Positions 1 through 12,100 of a DNA stretch of 57,627 nt are shown here, piece after piece (position 1 is the stretch's first letter; every line of letters starts with the position of its first letter). Where the stretch lies: assembly GCF_001434785.1 (NCBI RefSeq), contig NZ_AZDT01000062.1, forward strand, positions 1 through 57,627, given 5' to 3'. Position numbers and translations under genes: made by a program. Source of the DNA: Levilactobacillus namurensis DSM 19117. Lineage in GTDB: Bacteria; Bacillota; Bacilli; Lactobacillales; Lactobacillaceae. The notes beneath the pieces were generated by a model. The model was not told the DNA's origin. It did not search any database and saw only the letters and a program-made list of their open reading frames with translations.

Positions 1-11
1 GTACATAAAAA

Positions 12-42
12 TGGTGTTGATGGATTTCATCCATCAACACCA
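12..42 (-). terminator. Distal terminator-like hairpin beyond fusA
   Basis: A perfect 13-bp inverted repeat (12-24 with 30-42) around a 5-base loop is followed, on the minus strand, by a run of five T. It lies after the stronger hairpin at 59-94. It may be a backup terminator for the str operon or belong to the next gene beyond the window edge. Confidence 0.6.
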
Positions 43-58
43 AATATCATAGAACCCA

Positions 59-94
59 AAAAAACGCGCTGCTATCGCTAGCAACGCGTTCTTT
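59..94 (-). terminator. fusA operon terminator
   Basis: Read on the minus strand, an AACGCG/CGCGTT stem with an inner GCT/AGC extension is followed by seven T. It lies 16 bases after the fusA stop and is the expected Rho-independent end of the rpsL-rpsG-fusA operon. Confidence 0.85.
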
Positions 95-110
95 GAAGTT
101 TTCGATCAGA

Positions 111-2210
111 CTAGTCTTCGACTGGAGTCCCACCGTTCTTCTTGATAATGTCAGCTTGAACACTCTTAGGCGTTGGTTCGTAGTGGTCGAACGTCATCGT
201 AAACGTCCCACGACCTTGCGAAGCAGACCGTAAAGTCGTCGCGTAACCGAACATTTCGGCAAGTGGCACGAATGAGTGAATCATTTGTGCGTTCCCACGA
301 GCTTCCATACCTTCGACCTTACCACGACGTGCGGTAACTTGGCCCATGATATCACCCATGTATTCTTCAGGAACTTGGATATCAACCTTCATGATTGGTT
401 CCAAGATCACTGGGCCGGCACTCTTAACGGCGTTCCGTAAAGCCAAGGAAGCGGCAACCTTGAAGGCTGCTTCACTAGAATCGACTTCGTGGTAACTACC
501 ATCGTAGAGCTTAGCCTTAACGTCAACTAATGGGTAACCAGCTAAGACACCATTGGCCATCGCTTCTTGTAACCCTTGGTCAACTGAAGGAATGAATTCA
601 CGAGGAACGACCCCACCAACGATGGCGTCTTCGAATTCGTAACCCTTACCACGTTCGTTAGGGGTAAATTCGATCCATACGTCACCATATTGACCTTTAC
701 CACCGGATTGACGAACGAACTTACCTTGGACCTTAGTTGACTTCGTGAAGGCTTCACGGTAGGCAACTTGAGGAGCACCAATGTTGGCTTCGACCTTAAA
801 TTCACGCTTCATCCGGTCAATGATGATGTCCAAGTGAAGTTCACCCATTCCGGCAATCAGAGTTTCACCAGTTTCAGGGTTAGTTTCCGCCTTGAAAGTT
901 GGGTCTTCTTCAGAAAGCTTTTGAAGGGCCGTGTTCATCTTATCTTGGTCAGCCTTAGTCTTAGGTTCAACGGCAACTTGGATAACTGGATCTGGGAAGT
1001 CCATGGATTCCAAGTGCAGTGGGTGATCCGTAGCCGTCAAAGAGTCACCAGTCGTGGTGTTCTTCAAACCAATGGCACCGGCAATATCCCCGGAGAAGAC
1101 TTCTGGGATTTCTTGACGGTGATTGGAGTGCATTTGCAGCAGACGTCCAACCCGTTCACGCTTGTCCTTAGTTGCGTTCAAGACGTAAGAACCGGCTTCC
1201 AAAGTACCAGAGTAAACCCGGATGTAAGTCAAACGACCAACGAATGGGTCAGTAGCCACCTTGAAGGCCAAAGCAGCGAACGGTGCGTCATCATCGGCAC
1301 GTAATTCAACCGCTTCATCGGTATCCGGAACAGTCGCGTTGTATGGCTTAACATCCAATGGAGATGGTAAGTAGTCCACAACGGCGTCCATTAACATTTG
1401 AACACCCTTATCCTTGAAGGCAGAACCGGCGAAGACTGGGAACATTTCCAGCTTCAACGTTGCCCGACGGATAGCAGCCTTTAATTCTTCCTTGGAGATT
1501 TCTTCACCTTCAAGGTACTTTTCCATGATTTCGTCATCGACGTCAGCAACGGCTTCGATGATCCCTTCATGGCGCTTTTCAGCTTCGTCCTTCATGTCGG
1601 CAGGAATGTCGACCGTGTCCCACTTGGAACCCAGGTCATCCATGTCGTAGACGTAAGCCTTCATTTCGATTAAGTCAACGACACCACTGAAGTCATCTTC
1701 GGCACCGATTGGCATTTGTAAAGCAACCGCGTTAGCGTCCAAACGTTCGTGTAATGACTTAACAGAGAAATCAAAGTTGGCACCCAACTTATCCATCTTG
1801 TTAACGAACACGATACGTGGAACGTCGAAGTCGGAAGCTTGACGCCAAACCGTTTCGGTTTGAGGTTCAACCCCGGCTTGGGCATCCAGAACGGCTACGG
1901 CACCATCAAGGACACGCAGGGAACGTTCAACTTCGACAGTGAAGTCAACGTGTCCTGGGGTATCGATGATGTTAATCCGGTGTTCCTTCCATTCCGCAGT
2001 AGTTGCGGCGGAAGTAATCGTAATTCCCCGTTCTTGTTCTTGTTCCATCCAGTCCATTTGTGAAGCCCCATCATGGGTTTCACCAATCTTGTGGATCTTA
2101 CCAGTATAATACAGGATACGCTCAGTAGTCGTCGTCTTACCGGCATCGATGTGGGCCATGATACCAATGTTACGCGTCTTCTCAAGCGGAAATTCACGAG
2201 TATTAGCCAT
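111..2210 (-). CDS. fusA: Elongation factor G
   Basis: This 699-residue translational GTPase drives ribosome translocation and, with RRF, ribosome recycling in the cytoplasm. The G1 motif AHIDAGKT is at residues 19-26, RGITIT near 60, DTPGH near 82 and NKMDK near 136. The later EF-G domains follow in normal order and the length matches the bacterial family, so nothing is missing. It is the last gene of the str operon after rpsL and rpsG. No tuf gene follows, which is usual for lactobacilli. The 187-base gap to rpsG contains a hairpin (2252-2291) that may modulate fusA expression. Identification is secure. Confidence 0.98.
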   Translation of the reverse strand: MANTREFPLEKTRNIGIMAHIDAGKTTTTERILYYTGKIHKIGETHDGASQMDWMEQEQERGITITSAATTAEWKEHRINIIDTPGHVDFTVEVERSLRVLDGAVAVLDAQAGVEPQTETVWRQASDFDVPRIVFVNKMDKLGANFDFSVKSLHERLDANAVALQMPIGAEDDFSGVVDLIEMKAYVYDMDDLGSKWDTVDIPADMKDEAEKRHEGIIEAVADVDDEIMEKYLEGEEISKEELKAAIRRATLKLEMFPVFAGSAFKDKGVQMLMDAVVDYLPSPLDVKPYNATVPDTDEAVELRADDDAPFAALAFKVATDPFVGRLTYIRVYSGTLEAGSYVLNATKDKRERVGRLLQMHSNHRQEIPEVFSGDIAGAIGLKNTTTGDSLTATDHPLHLESMDFPDPVIQVAVEPKTKADQDKMNTALQKLSEEDPTFKAETNPETGETLIAGMGELHLDIIIDRMKREFKVEANIGAPQVAYREAFTKSTKVQGKFVRQSGGKGQYGDVWIEFTPNERGKGYEFEDAIVGGVVPREFIPSVDQGLQEAMANGVLAGYPLVDVKAKLYDGSYHEVDSSEAAFKVAASLALRNAVKSAGPVILEPIMKVDIQVPEEYMGDIMGQVTARRGKVEGMEARGNAQMIHSFVPLAEMFGYATTLRSASQGRGTFTMTFDHYEPTPKSVQADIIKKNGGTPVED

Positions 2211-2251
2211 GATTAATGTGTAACTCCTCTCAATTTGATCGTCGATTTAAC

Positions 2252-2291
2252 AAAAGGTGACTACCATCATCACGCGGATTAAGTAGCCACC
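2252..2291 (-). promoter_or_regulatory. Hairpin with short T tract in the rpsG-fusA spacer
   Basis: On the minus strand GGTGGCTAC pairs with GTAGTCACC (nine pairs, one G-T) and is followed by TTTTGTT, just upstream of fusA. A second small hairpin (about 2300-2316) lies nearer rpsG. The arrangement suggests partial termination or RNA processing between the ribosomal protein genes and fusA. Function is inferred from shape only. Confidence 0.45.
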
Positions 2292-2397
2292 TCTAATTAA
2301 AGGATTGCTCCTTTAAACTAGAGACGTGAACGCTGCAACAGTGTTCCGCCCTAGTATTTTAGCACACTGGGCAACCAGCAGCTTAAAAACTGCCTGA

Positions 2398-2868
2398 TTA
2401 CCAGCGGTAGTGTGCGAAGGCACGGTTGGCATCTGCCATCCGGTGCGTATCTTCACGCTTCTTAACTGCCGCACCAGTGTTGTTAGCAGCATCCATGATT
2501 TCACGAGCAAGCCGTTCAACCATAGTGTGTTCCCCACGTAAACGTGAGTATTGCACGATCCAACGTAAACCTAACGTGGTCCGACGGTCTGGCCGAACTT
2601 CGATAGGAACTTGGTAGTTAGACCCACCAACACGGCGTGCCTTAACTTCCAAGACTGGCATAACGTTCTTCATTGCTTCTTCAAACGTTTCAACTGGATC
2701 GTTACCAGTTTCGTTCTTAATGATGTCAAATGCACCATAAATGATCTTCGTAGAAGTTCCACGTTTCCCATCCATCATCGTGTGGTTAATCAAACGAGTA
2801 ACCAGCTTTGAGTTGTAGATTGGATCAGGAAGGACTTCACGCTTTTGTACGTTTCCTTTTCTAGGCAT
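2398..2868 (-). CDS. rpsG: 30S ribosomal protein S7
   Basis: At 156 residues this is full-length S7, the primary 16S rRNA-binding protein that nucleates assembly of the small-subunit head. The N-terminus ([16 protein letters not shown]) and the [17 protein letters not shown] core are diagnostic. It sits second in the str operon, 76 bases after rpsL, with a purine-rich ribosome binding site (AAGGAGG) upstream of the ATG. In E. coli S7 represses its own operon by binding the rpsL-rpsG spacer. Here that spacer is short and I saw no equivalent fold, so autoregulation is not claimed. Confidence 0.98.
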   Translation of the reverse strand: MPRKGNVQKREVLPDPIYNSKLVTRLINHTMMDGKRGTSTKIIYGAFDIIKNETGNDPVETFEEAMKNVMPVLEVKARRVGGSNYQVPIEVRPDRRTTLGLRWIVQYSRLRGEHTMVERLAREIMDAANNTGAAVKKREDTHRMADANRAFAHYRW

Positions 2869-2944
2869 AGTTCAAATATCCTCCTTGAAGTTACTTATGC
2901 TGAATAGCTGACGGAAACCGTGCGGCTATTCGTTCGTTTCTTTT

Positions 2945-3358
2945 TTAGTCCTTAGGCTTCTTAGTACCGTACTTGGAACGGCCTTGACGACGGTCGGTAA
3001 CACCGGCAGTATCAAGCGCACCACGGATGATGTGGTAACGAACCCCAGGTAAATCCTTTACCCGGCCCCCACGGATTAAGACAACACTATGCTCTTGCAA
3101 GTTGTGGCCAATCCCTGGGATGTAAGCAGTCACTTCAATTAAGTTGGACAAACGTACACGCGCGTATTTCCGTAAGGCTGAGTTAGGCTTCTTTGGCGTC
3201 ATCGTACCAACACGAGTAGCCACGCCCCGCTTTTGAGGAGCTGGATTCTTAACTTGGACCTTCTTGAAACTGTTATACCCGTAGTTTAAAGCTGGGGCAT
3301 CTGATTTTGAACTATTAGATTTACGACCTTTACGCACCAATTGGTTGATAGTAGGCAT
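2945..3358 (-). CDS. rpsL: 30S ribosomal protein S12
   Basis: The 137-residue S12 contributes to decoding accuracy at the A site. The conserved block [15 protein letters not shown] and the segment [11 protein letters not shown] are intact, with lysines at the positions where streptomycin-resistance substitutions usually arise, so the allele looks wild type. It is the first gene of the str operon and faces comC across about 275 bases. An AGGAGGA ribosome binding site precedes the ATG at 3358. Identification is secure. Confidence 0.98.
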   Translation of the reverse strand: MPTINQLVRKGRKSNSSKSDAPALNYGYNSFKKVQVKNPAPQKRGVATRVGTMTPKKPNSALRKYARVRLSNLIEVTAYIPGIGHNLQEHSVVLIRGGRVKDLPGVRYHIIRGALDTAGVTDRRQGRSKYGTKKPKD

Positions 3359-3545
3359 CTAACTAGTCCTCCTTCCTTTTACTTTCTAGAATTTAAGTCC
3401 ACACATCCAGGTGGTTCATTTTTTCTTAAAGAAAAAAGCCACCGAGATGGGTGTCAATTGAAGTGTCCTCCCCGCCGTCCAGTCAGCATGTCTGGTAAGA
3501 ATACCCGAGACCTGTCTGCGAAAAGCACCTTGAATAGAATACCAT
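3359..3545 (-). promoter_or_regulatory. str operon leader region
   Basis: This gap between rpsL and comC should hold the rpsL promoter. On the minus strand I see TTGACA ending near 3450, a GGTGGC segment followed by T6, and an AT-rich palindrome (about 3418-3437). No convincing -10 box could be fixed at the right spacing, so the transcription start is unresolved. The overlapping reading frame at 3341-3616 on the plus strand is not credible as a gene. Confidence 0.35.
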
Positions 3546-3633
3546 GGTCCCCGCAACGTGTCAACTCACGGCCCGGGTCTTTTCCAGAATATTTCCCCCA
3601 CCATTTCCGGAATTAACCCTTGAGGTGATCAAA

Positions 3634-4305
3634 TTGCAAATCTTACTCTTTCTCTACGGAAGTTGCTGGGGGTCCTTCCTGGCAGTGGTGACCAGTCGTC
3701 ACCGTCACGCCGAGTCCATCCTATGGCCCGCTTCCCACTGTGATACCTGTCACACCCCGCTCCGCTACTGGCAACTCATCCCCATCCTAAGTTATCTACT
3801 GGTTCGTGGTCGCTGCATCAAATGTACCGCCAACATTCCCCCGGAGACCTTCTTGATGGAAATCGGCTGCGGACTACTGACGATGATCGTGACCGATGGT
3901 TCTCAAGTCAGCACCTACCTCTTAGTCACCCTGTGGCTCGCTGCTGCTGGGTGCGACCAAGCGACCCTGACGTTTCCCGGCTGGATCAGTTGGACCAGTT
4001 TACTCCTAAGTGGCTGGCACTTAGCCCTCCCCTTACAACTATTAGGCCTCCTTGGATTTTGGTTAATTCAGCAGCTCTATCACCACTGGCCATCCCTTCC
4101 CCTAGGAAACGGCGACGCGGAACTCCTCTGGTGTTACGGCCTCAGTCACTCACTTAACGCCAGCGCCGCCTGGTTACTGACCGCCTGTGCAGCGGCCCTC
4201 GTCACAGCCTCGCGGGCACCGCACCAGCCCATCGCGTTCGTCCCCTACTTAACCGGTAGTGCTCTCCTTTGGTGGCTATGGTCCACTTTGATAACTGTTC
4301 CTTGA
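3634..4305 (+). CDS. comC: Prepilin peptidase (A24 family), type 4 prepilin leader peptidase
   Basis: This membrane aspartic protease cleaves and N-methylates type IV prepilin-like proteins and in Gram-positives serves the ComG competence pseudopilus. After the first membrane helix there is a four-cysteine zinc-type pair (CDTC and CIKC). The two catalytic aspartates are visible in the CDQATLTFP segment and in the GNGD motif (GxGD class). I start at TTG 3634, which has a TGAGGTG ribosome binding site six bases upstream; the in-frame ATG at 3544 adds 30 residues without a plausible site. The product is 223 residues, normal for lactobacilli. It stands alone, opposite in orientation to the str and rpo operons. 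Confidence 0.88.
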   Translation: MQILLFLYGSCWGSFLAVVTSRHRHAESILWPASHCDTCHTPLRYWQLIPILSYLLVRGRCIKCTANIPPETFLMEIGCGLLTMIVTDGSQVSTYLLVTLWLAAAGCDQATLTFPGWISWTSLLLSGWHLALPLQLLGLLGFWLIQQLYHHWPSLPLGNGDAELLWCYGLSHSLNASAAWLLTACAAALVTASRAPHQPIAFVPYLTGSALLWWLWSTLITVP

Positions 4306-4338
4306 CCCAGATTTGGGGCTTGTTACGAGCTAGGTAGT

Positions 4339-4367
4339 TTTACAACATAGTTAATCTTTATTACACT
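4339..4367 (+). promoter_or_regulatory. Promoter of the PadR/HAAS pair
   Basis: TTTACA (4339-4344) and TACACT (4362-4367) are separated by 17 bases, about 40 bases before the GTG start at 4409. Confidence 0.55.
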
Positions 4368-4408
4368 CAGGATAAGCCCTAATTAGCAGTGCAAAGGCGG
4401 TCCGACGC

Positions 4409-4756
4409 GTGAAACAGAGTCAACTCATCAAAGGCGTTCTTGAGGGCTGCGTCTTAGCCATCATTTCTCAAGGCGAAACCTACGGGTTGATGCAAGCCTT
4501 GCACCATCATGGGTTCCCCTCCCTAGTTGGCGGGACCCTTTACCCGTTACTCGCCAAGCTCGAAAAGGGCGGCGACATCGTAAGTATCAAGAAGCCGTCG
4601 CCAGACGGTCCGGCTCGTAAATACTACATGTTAACGCCGCAGGGCAAGGAGACGTTCCAGAACTTTCAACATCAGTGGTCGCAACTCAGCGGTCACGTTA
4701 ATCAACTCATAGACGAGGTGCATTCCAATGACGAAAACCCAGGCCACCCTGGATGA
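4409..4756 (+). CDS. PadR family transcriptional regulator
   Basis: This 115-residue protein is a compact PadR-type winged-helix repressor. The signature lies in YGLMQALHHHGFPSLVGGTLYPLLAKLE, here split by the recognition helix, followed by a wing with GPARKYYMLTPQGKE. It starts at GTG 4409 with an AAAGGCGG ribosome binding site. It overlaps the next gene by 29 bases, so the two are translationally coupled. PadR regulators commonly control the membrane protein or transporter encoded beside them, and probably their own promoter at 4339-4367. The ligand is unknown. Confidence 0.88.
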   Translation: MKQSQLIKGVLEGCVLAIISQGETYGLMQALHHHGFPSLVGGTLYPLLAKLEKGGDIVSIKKPSPDGPARKYYMLTPQGKETFQNFQHQWSQLSGHVNQLIDEVHSNDENPGHPG

Positions 4757-5393
4757 AATCAACCGCTTAACCGAACAATTGGCTCCCGCCGACCAAGCCT
4801 ATTTCACTGACTTACAGCTCTACTTGTCGACTGCGGGATTATTTTACGATGAAGCCCAACTTAACGACCAATTACTTAACATGCTCCTAGACTTACGGGA
4901 AGCTAACCAGCATGGTCAAAGTGCCCGAGCCTTCTTTGGCAACGACCCACAAACCATGGGCAACCACCTCATTCAACAGTTTCCGCAACCTAAGCTTCGG
5001 GATCAACTTGGCCTATTCAGCCTATTGTTGGGCATCTCCTGGGTATTTCAGATCCTCTCTAGTCCCCAAACAGCTGGTGGCCTGTCGCTGAACCTGGTGG
5101 CTTTTATCCTGGTCCCCATCCTCGAGATCTGTGCAATTATCCTGATTATCCGTATCCTTCACACCAGTATCTATCCTAACAACCATCATCAATGGTGGCC
5201 CTACCTGCTAACCGGTCTCATTGTCACGATCACCATCAGCCTGATCGTCATCTTGAATTCGTGGGTTACCGTGGGCTGGACCTTCCTCATCCCTGACCCC
5301 TGGCACACCATTTTGTTAGCCGCCATGGCCATCGGGGCTACCGTCTACTTGCTGGGCGCCCTACTACACCGCTGGCGTCACCACCAAGCTTAA
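4728..5393 (+). CDS. HAAS/DUF1700-like membrane protein
   Basis: The 221-residue protein has a soluble N-terminal region with the pattern ARAFFGNDPQTMGNHL, close to the HAAS domain that often accompanies PadR regulators. About four membrane helices follow, from about residue 95 to 215, and a short basic tail. Its start lies inside the padR gene, so the pair is one operon. The combination is known as a regulator with its cognate membrane sensor or effector, but no substrate or enzymatic activity can be read from the sequence. A shared bidirectional terminator with rpoC ends the operon. Confidence 0.75.
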   Translation: MTKTQATLDEINRLTEQLAPADQAYFTDLQLYLSTAGLFYDEAQLNDQLLNMLLDLREANQHGQSARAFFGNDPQTMGNHLIQQFPQPKLRDQLGLFSLLLGISWVFQILSSPQTAGGLSLNLVAFILVPILEICAIILIIRILHTSIYPNNHHQWWPYLLTGLIVTITISLIVILNSWVTVGWTFLIPDPWHTILLAAMAIGATVYLLGALLHRWRHHQA

Positions 5394-5434
5394 GCCGCTT
5401 GCCCGTTCGGTCACATCACGAGTCTCTGACAACT

Positions 5435-5476
5435 AAAAAAGCAGGTCCATCCCGTTAAGGACGAACCTGCTTTTTT
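5435..5476. terminator. Bidirectional terminator between the HAAS gene and rpoC
   Basis: AAAAAAGCAGGT (5435-5446) pairs with ACCTGCTTTTTT (5465-5476). The A and T runs make it work for both converging transcripts. Confidence 0.9.
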
Positions 5477-5497
5477 GCTATCATCAGTGTTACCTGA

Positions 5498-8400
5498 TTA
5501 AGCTTGGGAGTCTTCTTGCATTTGCTTTTCGAGATCGCTGATTGAGTAAACGCCCTCGGTAGAAGCACTGCCGACTTCCTTGGGTTTGATCTGTCGGTAA
5601 TCTGGCATCCCAGTTCCGGCAGGAATAATCTTCCCAATGATAACATTTTCCTTCAGACCAACTAATGGGTCGTTCTTGCCGCGGATAGCCGCGTCGGTCA
5701 GAACCCGAGTCGTTTCTTGGAAGGAAGCGGCGGATAAGAAACTGTTGGTTTCCAAAGCCGCCTTGGTAATCCCTAAGATCACCGGACGAGCGGTCGCAGC
5801 AATTCCACCAGAAATCAACGTCTGGTAGTTAGCGCGCCGGAAGTCTTGGATATCCATCAGGGTACCTGGTAAGACATCGGTGTCACCTGGATCCATGATC
5901 CGGACCTTACGAAGCATCTGCCGAACCATGATTTCCACGTGCTTATCACTGATAGCCACACCTTGCATCCGGTAGACCCGTTGCACTTCACCTAAGATAT
6001 AGGTTTCCGTAGACAACACGTCACGAACCCGGAGCAATTCCTTAGGATCAACAGACCCGTAGTTCAACGCAGCCCCACGGTGAATGAAGTCACCTTCAGT
6101 GACCCGCATCCGTGCCGTGATTGGCAACGTGTAACTCCGCGTATCTGCTTCACCCTTGATGGTGATTTCCTTAGTCCGTTCAGCAGGGTTCTCCTCAATG
6201 GATTCAACCGTACCCGTAACTTCGGTAATCTCAGCTTTACCTTTAGGGTTCCGAGATTCAAATAATTCTTGAACCCGGGGAAGCCCTTGGGTGATATCTT
6301 CGTTCCCGGCAACACCACCGGTATGGAAGTTCCGCATGGTCAGTTGCGTCCCGGGTTCACCGATAGATTGCGCGGCAACCGTTCCGACAGCTTCCCCAAC
6401 TTCAACTTCGTCACCAGTAGCCATGTTCCGGCCGTAACAACGTTCACAAACCCCATGTTCCGTGTTGCAAGTGAAAGCTGAACGAATCGTCACTTCTTGA
6501 ACGCCGGCATCGACGATCTTTTGGGCAGTATCTTCAACGATCATTTGGTTCTTCGGCACAATGACTTCGCCAGTCTTAGGATCGTAAACGGACTTTTGCG
6601 TGTAACGACCCAAAATCCGGTCGTACAGTGGTTCGATCATTTCATTACCATCAGTGATGGCCCGAATCTTCAGACCACGGTCAGTGCCACAGTCCTTTTC
6701 ACGAATAATCACATCTTGCGCAACATCGACCAGCCGCCGAGTCAGGTAACCTGAGTTGGCAGTCTTCAGGGCCGTATCGGTCATCCCTTTACGAGCACCG
6801 TGGGTCGAAATGAACATTTCCATAACCGTCAGGCCTTCACGGAAGTTCGACGTGATTGGCAGTTCCATGATTTCCCCGTTAGGAGCAGCCATCAAACCAC
6901 GCATCCCGGCTAATTGCGTAAAGTTAGAAATGTTCCCCCGGGCACCAGAATCACTCATCATAAAGATAGGGTTCTGTTGCTCGAAACTGTGAATCAAGGC
7001 GTTTTGAATATCGTCCTTGGCATCGTTCCAAATTCCGATGACCCGTTCGTAACGTTCATGGTCGGTAATCAACCCACGCCGGAATTGCTTGGTGACCGTC
7101 TTGACCTTCTTGTGGGCCTCGTCGATGATCACTGGCTTTTCCTTCAAGTCGGTAACGTCGGAAATTCCGACCGTTAACCCAGACTTGGTGGATTCGTCAT
7201 ACCCTAAGTCCTTGATCCGGTCCAACAACTTAGACGTTGCCGTCACTTTGTATTGTTGGTAGACTGCCGCAATAATGTCACTCAAGAAGCCCTTCTTGAA
7301 CGGCCCAATCAAGTCAGCATTTTGCAGGTAGTCATGAATGTCTTCCCCTGGTTCCAGGAAGTACTTATCCGGCACGTAGCCGTTCAAGTTCGTGTTCGTT
7401 GGTTCGTTCAAGTATGGGAACGACTTTGGCAGGATGTTGTTAAAGATCAACTTCCCGACCGTCGTAACCATAATCTTGTGCCGTTGTTCGTCGGTAAATG
7501 GCTTGTCCGGCATTGAGGCAACTTGGACCCCAACCCGCGTGTGCCAGTGAACTAACCCATTCCGGTAAGCCAGCGTCGCTTCGTTCAAATCAGTGAAGAT
7601 CATGCCTTCACCTTCACGACCGGATTCTTCCATCGTCAGGTAGTAGTTCCCGATAACCATATCTTGAGAAGGCGCAACAACTGGTTTCCCAGAAGCTGGT
7701 GCCAGGATATGGTGAGCCGCCAGCATCAGCAACCGTGCTTCAGCTTGGGCTTCATCGGATAACGGCACGTGGATGGCCATTTGGTCCCCATCGAAATCGG
7801 CGTTGTACGCTTCACATGCCAGTGGGTGCAACCGCATGGCCTTCCCACTAACCAATACAGGTTCAAACGCTTGAATCCCTAAACGGTGCAGCGTAGGTGC
7901 CCGGTTCAACAGAACAGGGTGTTCCTTGATCACATCTTCCAAGACGTTAAACACGTCATCTTCCTCACGGTCGATTTGGCGCTTAGCGTTCTTGATGTTA
8001 GAAGCCAATCCCCGAGCAACCAATTCCTTCATAATGAATGGCCGGAATAATTCCAGTGCCATTGGAACTGGTAGACCCATCTGGTTGAACTTCAGTGATG
8101 GACCAACATCGATAACGGAACGTCCAGAGTAGTCAACCCGCTTACCCAGTAAGTTTTGACGGAACCGTCCTTGCTTACCTTTCAGCATGTGTGACAGGGA
8201 CTTCAGTGGCCGGTTACCAGGACCAGCAACTGGACGACCCCGCCGCCCATTATCGATCAACGCATCAACGGCTTCTTGGAGCATCCGCTTTTCGTTTTGC
8301 ACAATGATACCAGGTGCATTTAAATCAAGTAATCGCTTGAGCCGGCTGTTCCGGTTGATGACCCGTCGATACAGGTCGTTTAAGTCGGACGTTGCAAAAC

Positions 8401-9145
8401 GTCCCCCTTCCAACTGGACCATCGGCCGCAAGTCAGGCGGAATAACCGGAATCGCATCCATGACCATCCATTCCGGACGGTTACCCGATGTGACGAAGGC
8501 TTCCAAGATGTCCAAACGCCGAACGGCACGCGTCCGCTTTTGGCCAGTGGCTTCCTTCAGCTCTTCCTTTAATTCCTTAACTTCCTTATCCAAATCAACC
8601 GCCATCAACAACTTCTTGATAGCTTCGGCACCCATCTCAGCCTTGAAGGCCTTGGAGCCGTATTCGGCAACCTTGTCCCGGTAATCCCGTTCGGACAGTA
8701 ATTGCTTACGTTCCAACGCAGTATCACCTGGGTCCAAGACAACGTAGGAAGCAAAGTAAATGATTTCTTCCAACGCCCGTGGACTCATGTCGAGGACCAA
8801 GCCCATCCGACTTGGAATCCCCTTGAAGTACCAGATGTGGGTAACTGGGGCAGCCAGTTCGATGTGGCCCATCCGCTCACGGCGGACCTTCGAACGGGTA
8901 ACTTCAACCCCACAACGGTCACAAACGACACCCTTGTAACGGATCCGTTTGTACTTCCCACAAGCACATTCCCAGTCCTTGGTAGGACCGAAGATGCGTT
9001 CGTCGAATAGACCGTCTTTTTCCGGCTTCAACGTCCGGTAGTTGATGGTTTCTGGCTTTTTAACTTCACCGTAAGACCAGCTGCGGATCTTGTCTGGTGA
9101 GGCGAGTCCGATTTGCATACTTTCGAACTTATTGACATCGACCAA
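5498..9145 (-). CDS. rpoC: DNA-directed RNA polymerase subunit beta'
   Basis: The 1215-residue beta' subunit carries half of the polymerase active site. The N-terminal zinc site is visible as C60, C62, C75 and C78. The Mg-binding [12 protein letters not shown] motif lies near residue 450, and the second cysteine cluster ([13 protein letters not shown]) lies in the C-terminal half. The start is TTG at 9145, with a GGGAGG ribosome binding site eight bases upstream. It follows rpoB by 21 bases and is clearly co-transcribed from the promoter near 13000. Length and motif order match Lactobacillaceae RpoC, with nothing truncated. Confidence 0.98.
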   Translation of the reverse strand: MVDVNKFESMQIGLASPDKIRSWSYGEVKKPETINYRTLKPEKDGLFDERIFGPTKDWECACGKYKRIRYKGVVCDRCGVEVTRSKVRRERMGHIELAAPVTHIWYFKGIPSRMGLVLDMSPRALEEIIYFASYVVLDPGDTALERKQLLSERDYRDKVAEYGSKAFKAEMGAEAIKKLLMAVDLDKEVKELKEELKEATGQKRTRAVRRLDILEAFVTSGNRPEWMVMDAIPVIPPDLRPMVQLEGGRFATSDLNDLYRRVINRNSRLKRLLDLNAPGIIVQNEKRMLQEAVDALIDNGRRGRPVAGPGNRPLKSLSHMLKGKQGRFRQNLLGKRVDYSGRSVIDVGPSLKFNQMGLPVPMALELFRPFIMKELVARGLASNIKNAKRQIDREEDDVFNVLEDVIKEHPVLLNRAPTLHRLGIQAFEPVLVSGKAMRLHPLACEAYNADFDGDQMAIHVPLSDEAQAEARLLMLAAHHILAPASGKPVVAPSQDMVIGNYYLTMEESGREGEGMIFTDLNEATLAYRNGLVHWHTRVGVQVASMPDKPFTDEQRHKIMVTTVGKLIFNNILPKSFPYLNEPTNTNLNGYVPDKYFLEPGEDIHDYLQNADLIGPFKKGFLSDIIAAVYQQYKVTATSKLLDRIKDLGYDESTKSGLTVGISDVTDLKEKPVIIDEAHKKVKTVTKQFRRGLITDHERYERVIGIWNDAKDDIQNALIHSFEQQNPIFMMSDSGARGNISNFTQLAGMRGLMAAPNGEIMELPITSNFREGLTVMEMFISTHGARKGMTDTALKTANSGYLTRRLVDVAQDVIIREKDCGTDRGLKIRAITDGNEMIEPLYDRILGRYTQKSVYDPKTGEVIVPKNQMIVEDTAQKIVDAGVQEVTIRSAFTCNTEHGVCERCYGRNMATGDEVEVGEAVGTVAAQSIGEPGTQLTMRNFHTGGVAGNEDITQGLPRVQELFESRNPKGKAEITEVTGTVESIEENPAERTKEITIKGEADTRSYTLPITARMRVTEGDFIHRGAALNYGSVDPKELLRVRDVLSTETYILGEVQRVYRMQGVAISDKHVEIMVRQMLRKVRIMDPGDTDVLPGTLMDIQDFRRANYQTLISGGIAATARPVILGITKAALETNSFLSAASFQETTRVLTDAAIRGKNDPLVGLKENVIIGKIIPAGTGMPDYRQIKPKEVGSASTEGVYSISDLEKQMQEDSQA

Positions 9146-9166
9146 AGAAGCGACCTCCCTTATGAA

Positions 9167-12100
9167 TTAATCTTGCGTATTCGGTTGACTTTCATTGTGA
9201 CTGGCAGTCGGCGCAGTCTTAGAATCCTTCGCATCAGTTGCCTGTGCTTGGGCCTTCCGTTGTTCTTCTTGCTGTTGCGCATACTTGCTCAACGCATCAA
9301 CGTTGACCACGTCATCGTCGTCATCATCCATGTCACGTAATTCGATTTCTTCGTTATTACCGTTCAAGACCTTCATGTCCAGTCCTAAGGATTGTAATTC
9401 CTTGACCAACACACGGAAGGATTCAGGAACACCAGGCTTTGGAATTGGATCGCCCTTCACGATAGCTTCGTACGTCTTAACCCGTCCAACAACGTCATCG
9501 GACTTGTACGTTAAGATTTCTTGCAACGTGTAAGCAGCCCCGTAAGCTTCCAAGGCCCAAACTTCCATTTCACCAAACCGTTGGCCCCCAAATTGCGCTT
9601 TCCCACCAAGTGGTTGTTGCGTAACTAAGGAGTAAGGTCCAATGGAACGGGCGTGCATCTTGTCGTCGACCATGTGGGCCAACTTCAAGTAGTTCATGAC
9701 ACCCACAGCGACCCGCTTATCAAACGGTTCACCGGTCCGGCCATCGTATAAGACCGTCTTGGCATCAGAAGCCATCCCAGCTTCCTTAACGGCGTCCCAG
9801 ATATCAGAATCTTGGGCCCCATCAAAGACTGGCGTTGCCATGTGAATGCCTAACTTCCGTGCGGCCATCCCCAAGTGAAGTTCGAGCACTTGCCCGATGT
9901 TCATCCGGGATGGCACACCCATTGGACTCAACATAATATCGATTGGGGTGCCATCTGGCATGTACGGCATGTCTTCTTCAGGAATCACGACGGAAACCGT
10001 CCCTTTGTTCCCATGACGACCGGACATCTTGTCCCCAACTTGGATCTTCCGCTTTTGCGCGATGTAGACCCGAACCATCATGTTGACACCTGGTGATAAT
10101 TCATCACCGTTTTCACGGGTGAAGATTTTAACGTCTTGGATGATCCCGCCACCACCGTGGGGAACCTTTAAGGACGTATCCCGAACTTCACGCGCTTTTT
10201 CACCAAAGATGGCGTGCAATAGCCGTTCTTCGGCTGAAAGTTCCGTAACACCCTTAGGCGTTACCTTCCCAACTAAGATGTCGCCGTCTTGAACTTCGGC
10301 ACCGACCCGGATAATCCCGTCTTCGTCCAAGTTCTTCAAGGCGTCTTCACCAACGTTAGGAATTTCACGCGTCATTTCTTCCGGTCCAAGCTTGGTGTCT
10401 CGGGCTTCGGATTCGTATTCTTCAATATGAATTGACGTGTAGACATCATCGCGAACCAACCGCTCGTTGATGGCGATGGCATCTTCGAAGTTGTACCCTT
10501 GCCAAGTCATGAAGGCGACTAATGGGTTTTGCCCTAAGGCTAATTCCCCATTTTCCATGGAAGGACCATCAGCTAAGACTTCATCGTTGTCAACTTTGTC
10601 GCCGACTTTAACGATTGGCCGTTGGTTGTAGTTCTTCCCACCGTTAGACCGGCGGAACTTCATTAACTTGTAAGTGTCCAGGGCACCGTCGTCCCGCCGA
10701 ACGCGAATCTCACGCGCATCGACGTATTCGACAGTCCCGTCATGTTGACTGATCAAAGCGACCCCAGAGTCATGGGCAGCCTTGTATTCAATCCCAGTCC
10801 CAATCAAAGGTGCGTGTGGGTTCAGCAATGGCACAGCTTGCCGTTGCATGTTGGCCCCCATCAGCGCCCGGTTGGAGTCATCGTTTTCCAAGAATGGAAT
10901 ACATGCCGTCGCCACCGCAACAACTTGCTTAGGCGAAACGTCCATGTAGTCGATGCGTTCTGCTGACGTTTCGATGTTTTCAGACTTCGCACGGGCCATA
11001 ATCGTGTCAGTTGCGAAGGAGCCATCGTCGTTCAGCGGCGTGTTGGCTTGAGCCACCACGTAGTTATCTTCTTCGTCAGCCGTCAGGTAATCGATCTTAT
11101 CGGTAACCTTGTGCGTGTCCCATGAGACCCGCCGGTATGGCGTTTCGATGAACCCGTACTTGTTGACCCGCGCATAACTGGACAGACTGTTGATCAGCCC
11201 GATGTTAGGACCTTCAGGCGTTTCAATTGGGCACATCCGACCGTAGTGGGTGTAGTGCACGTCCCGGACTTCATAACCGGCCCGGTCACGCGTTAACCCA
11301 CCAGGTCCCAAGGCGGACAAACGACGCTTATGCGTCAATTCACCCAATGGGTTGGTTTGGTCCATGAATTGAGACAGTTGTGAAGACCCAAAGAATTCCT
11401 TGATCGAAGCGACCACTGGCCGAATGTTGATCAATTGTTGTGGCGTTACCGTCGCAGCATCTTGAATCGACATCCGTTCCCGAACGACCCGTTCCATCCG
11501 GGATAACCCGATCCGGAATTGGTTTTGCAGGAGTTCACCCACGGAACGAATCCGCCGGTTACCCAAGTGGTCAATGTCATCCGTGGTCCCAATACCAATC
11601 TGTAAGTCGAAGAAGTAGTTCATCGAAGCAATGATATCTGCTGGACGAATGTGCTTCAACTTCAAATCGATATTACCGTTCCCGATAACCGGAACTTCTT
11701 GTTCAGGATCATCTGGTGATTGAACCTTAATGATTTGTAATTTCAGTGGTTCCGTAACGACCGCTTCATCAGATGGTTGGAAAGTTACCATCTTAAAGTC
11801 GTCGCGGTCCAGGTAAGGTGCCAAGTTCTTCATGACATCCTTATCGACCGTAGTCCCCTTTTGAACGATCACTTCACCCGTATCAGGGTCAGCTAACGTT
11901 TCAGCTAAGGTCAGACCCAATAAACGCGTCTTTAAGCTCAACTTCTTGTTGGTCTTGTAGCGACCAACCGGAGCCATGTCGTAACGCTTAGGTTCAAAGA
12001 ACCGTGCCGTCAGTAAGCTCCGTGAAGAGTCCGCCGTCTTAGGTTCACCTGGACGCAACCGTTCGTAGATGTCCTTCAAGGATTCCTCGACCCGTGAGTC

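Noticed and set aside
3341-3616. 91-residue plus-strand frame across the rpsL leader
   Set aside because: It overlaps the rpsL start region, has no ribosome binding site and shows no family resemblance.
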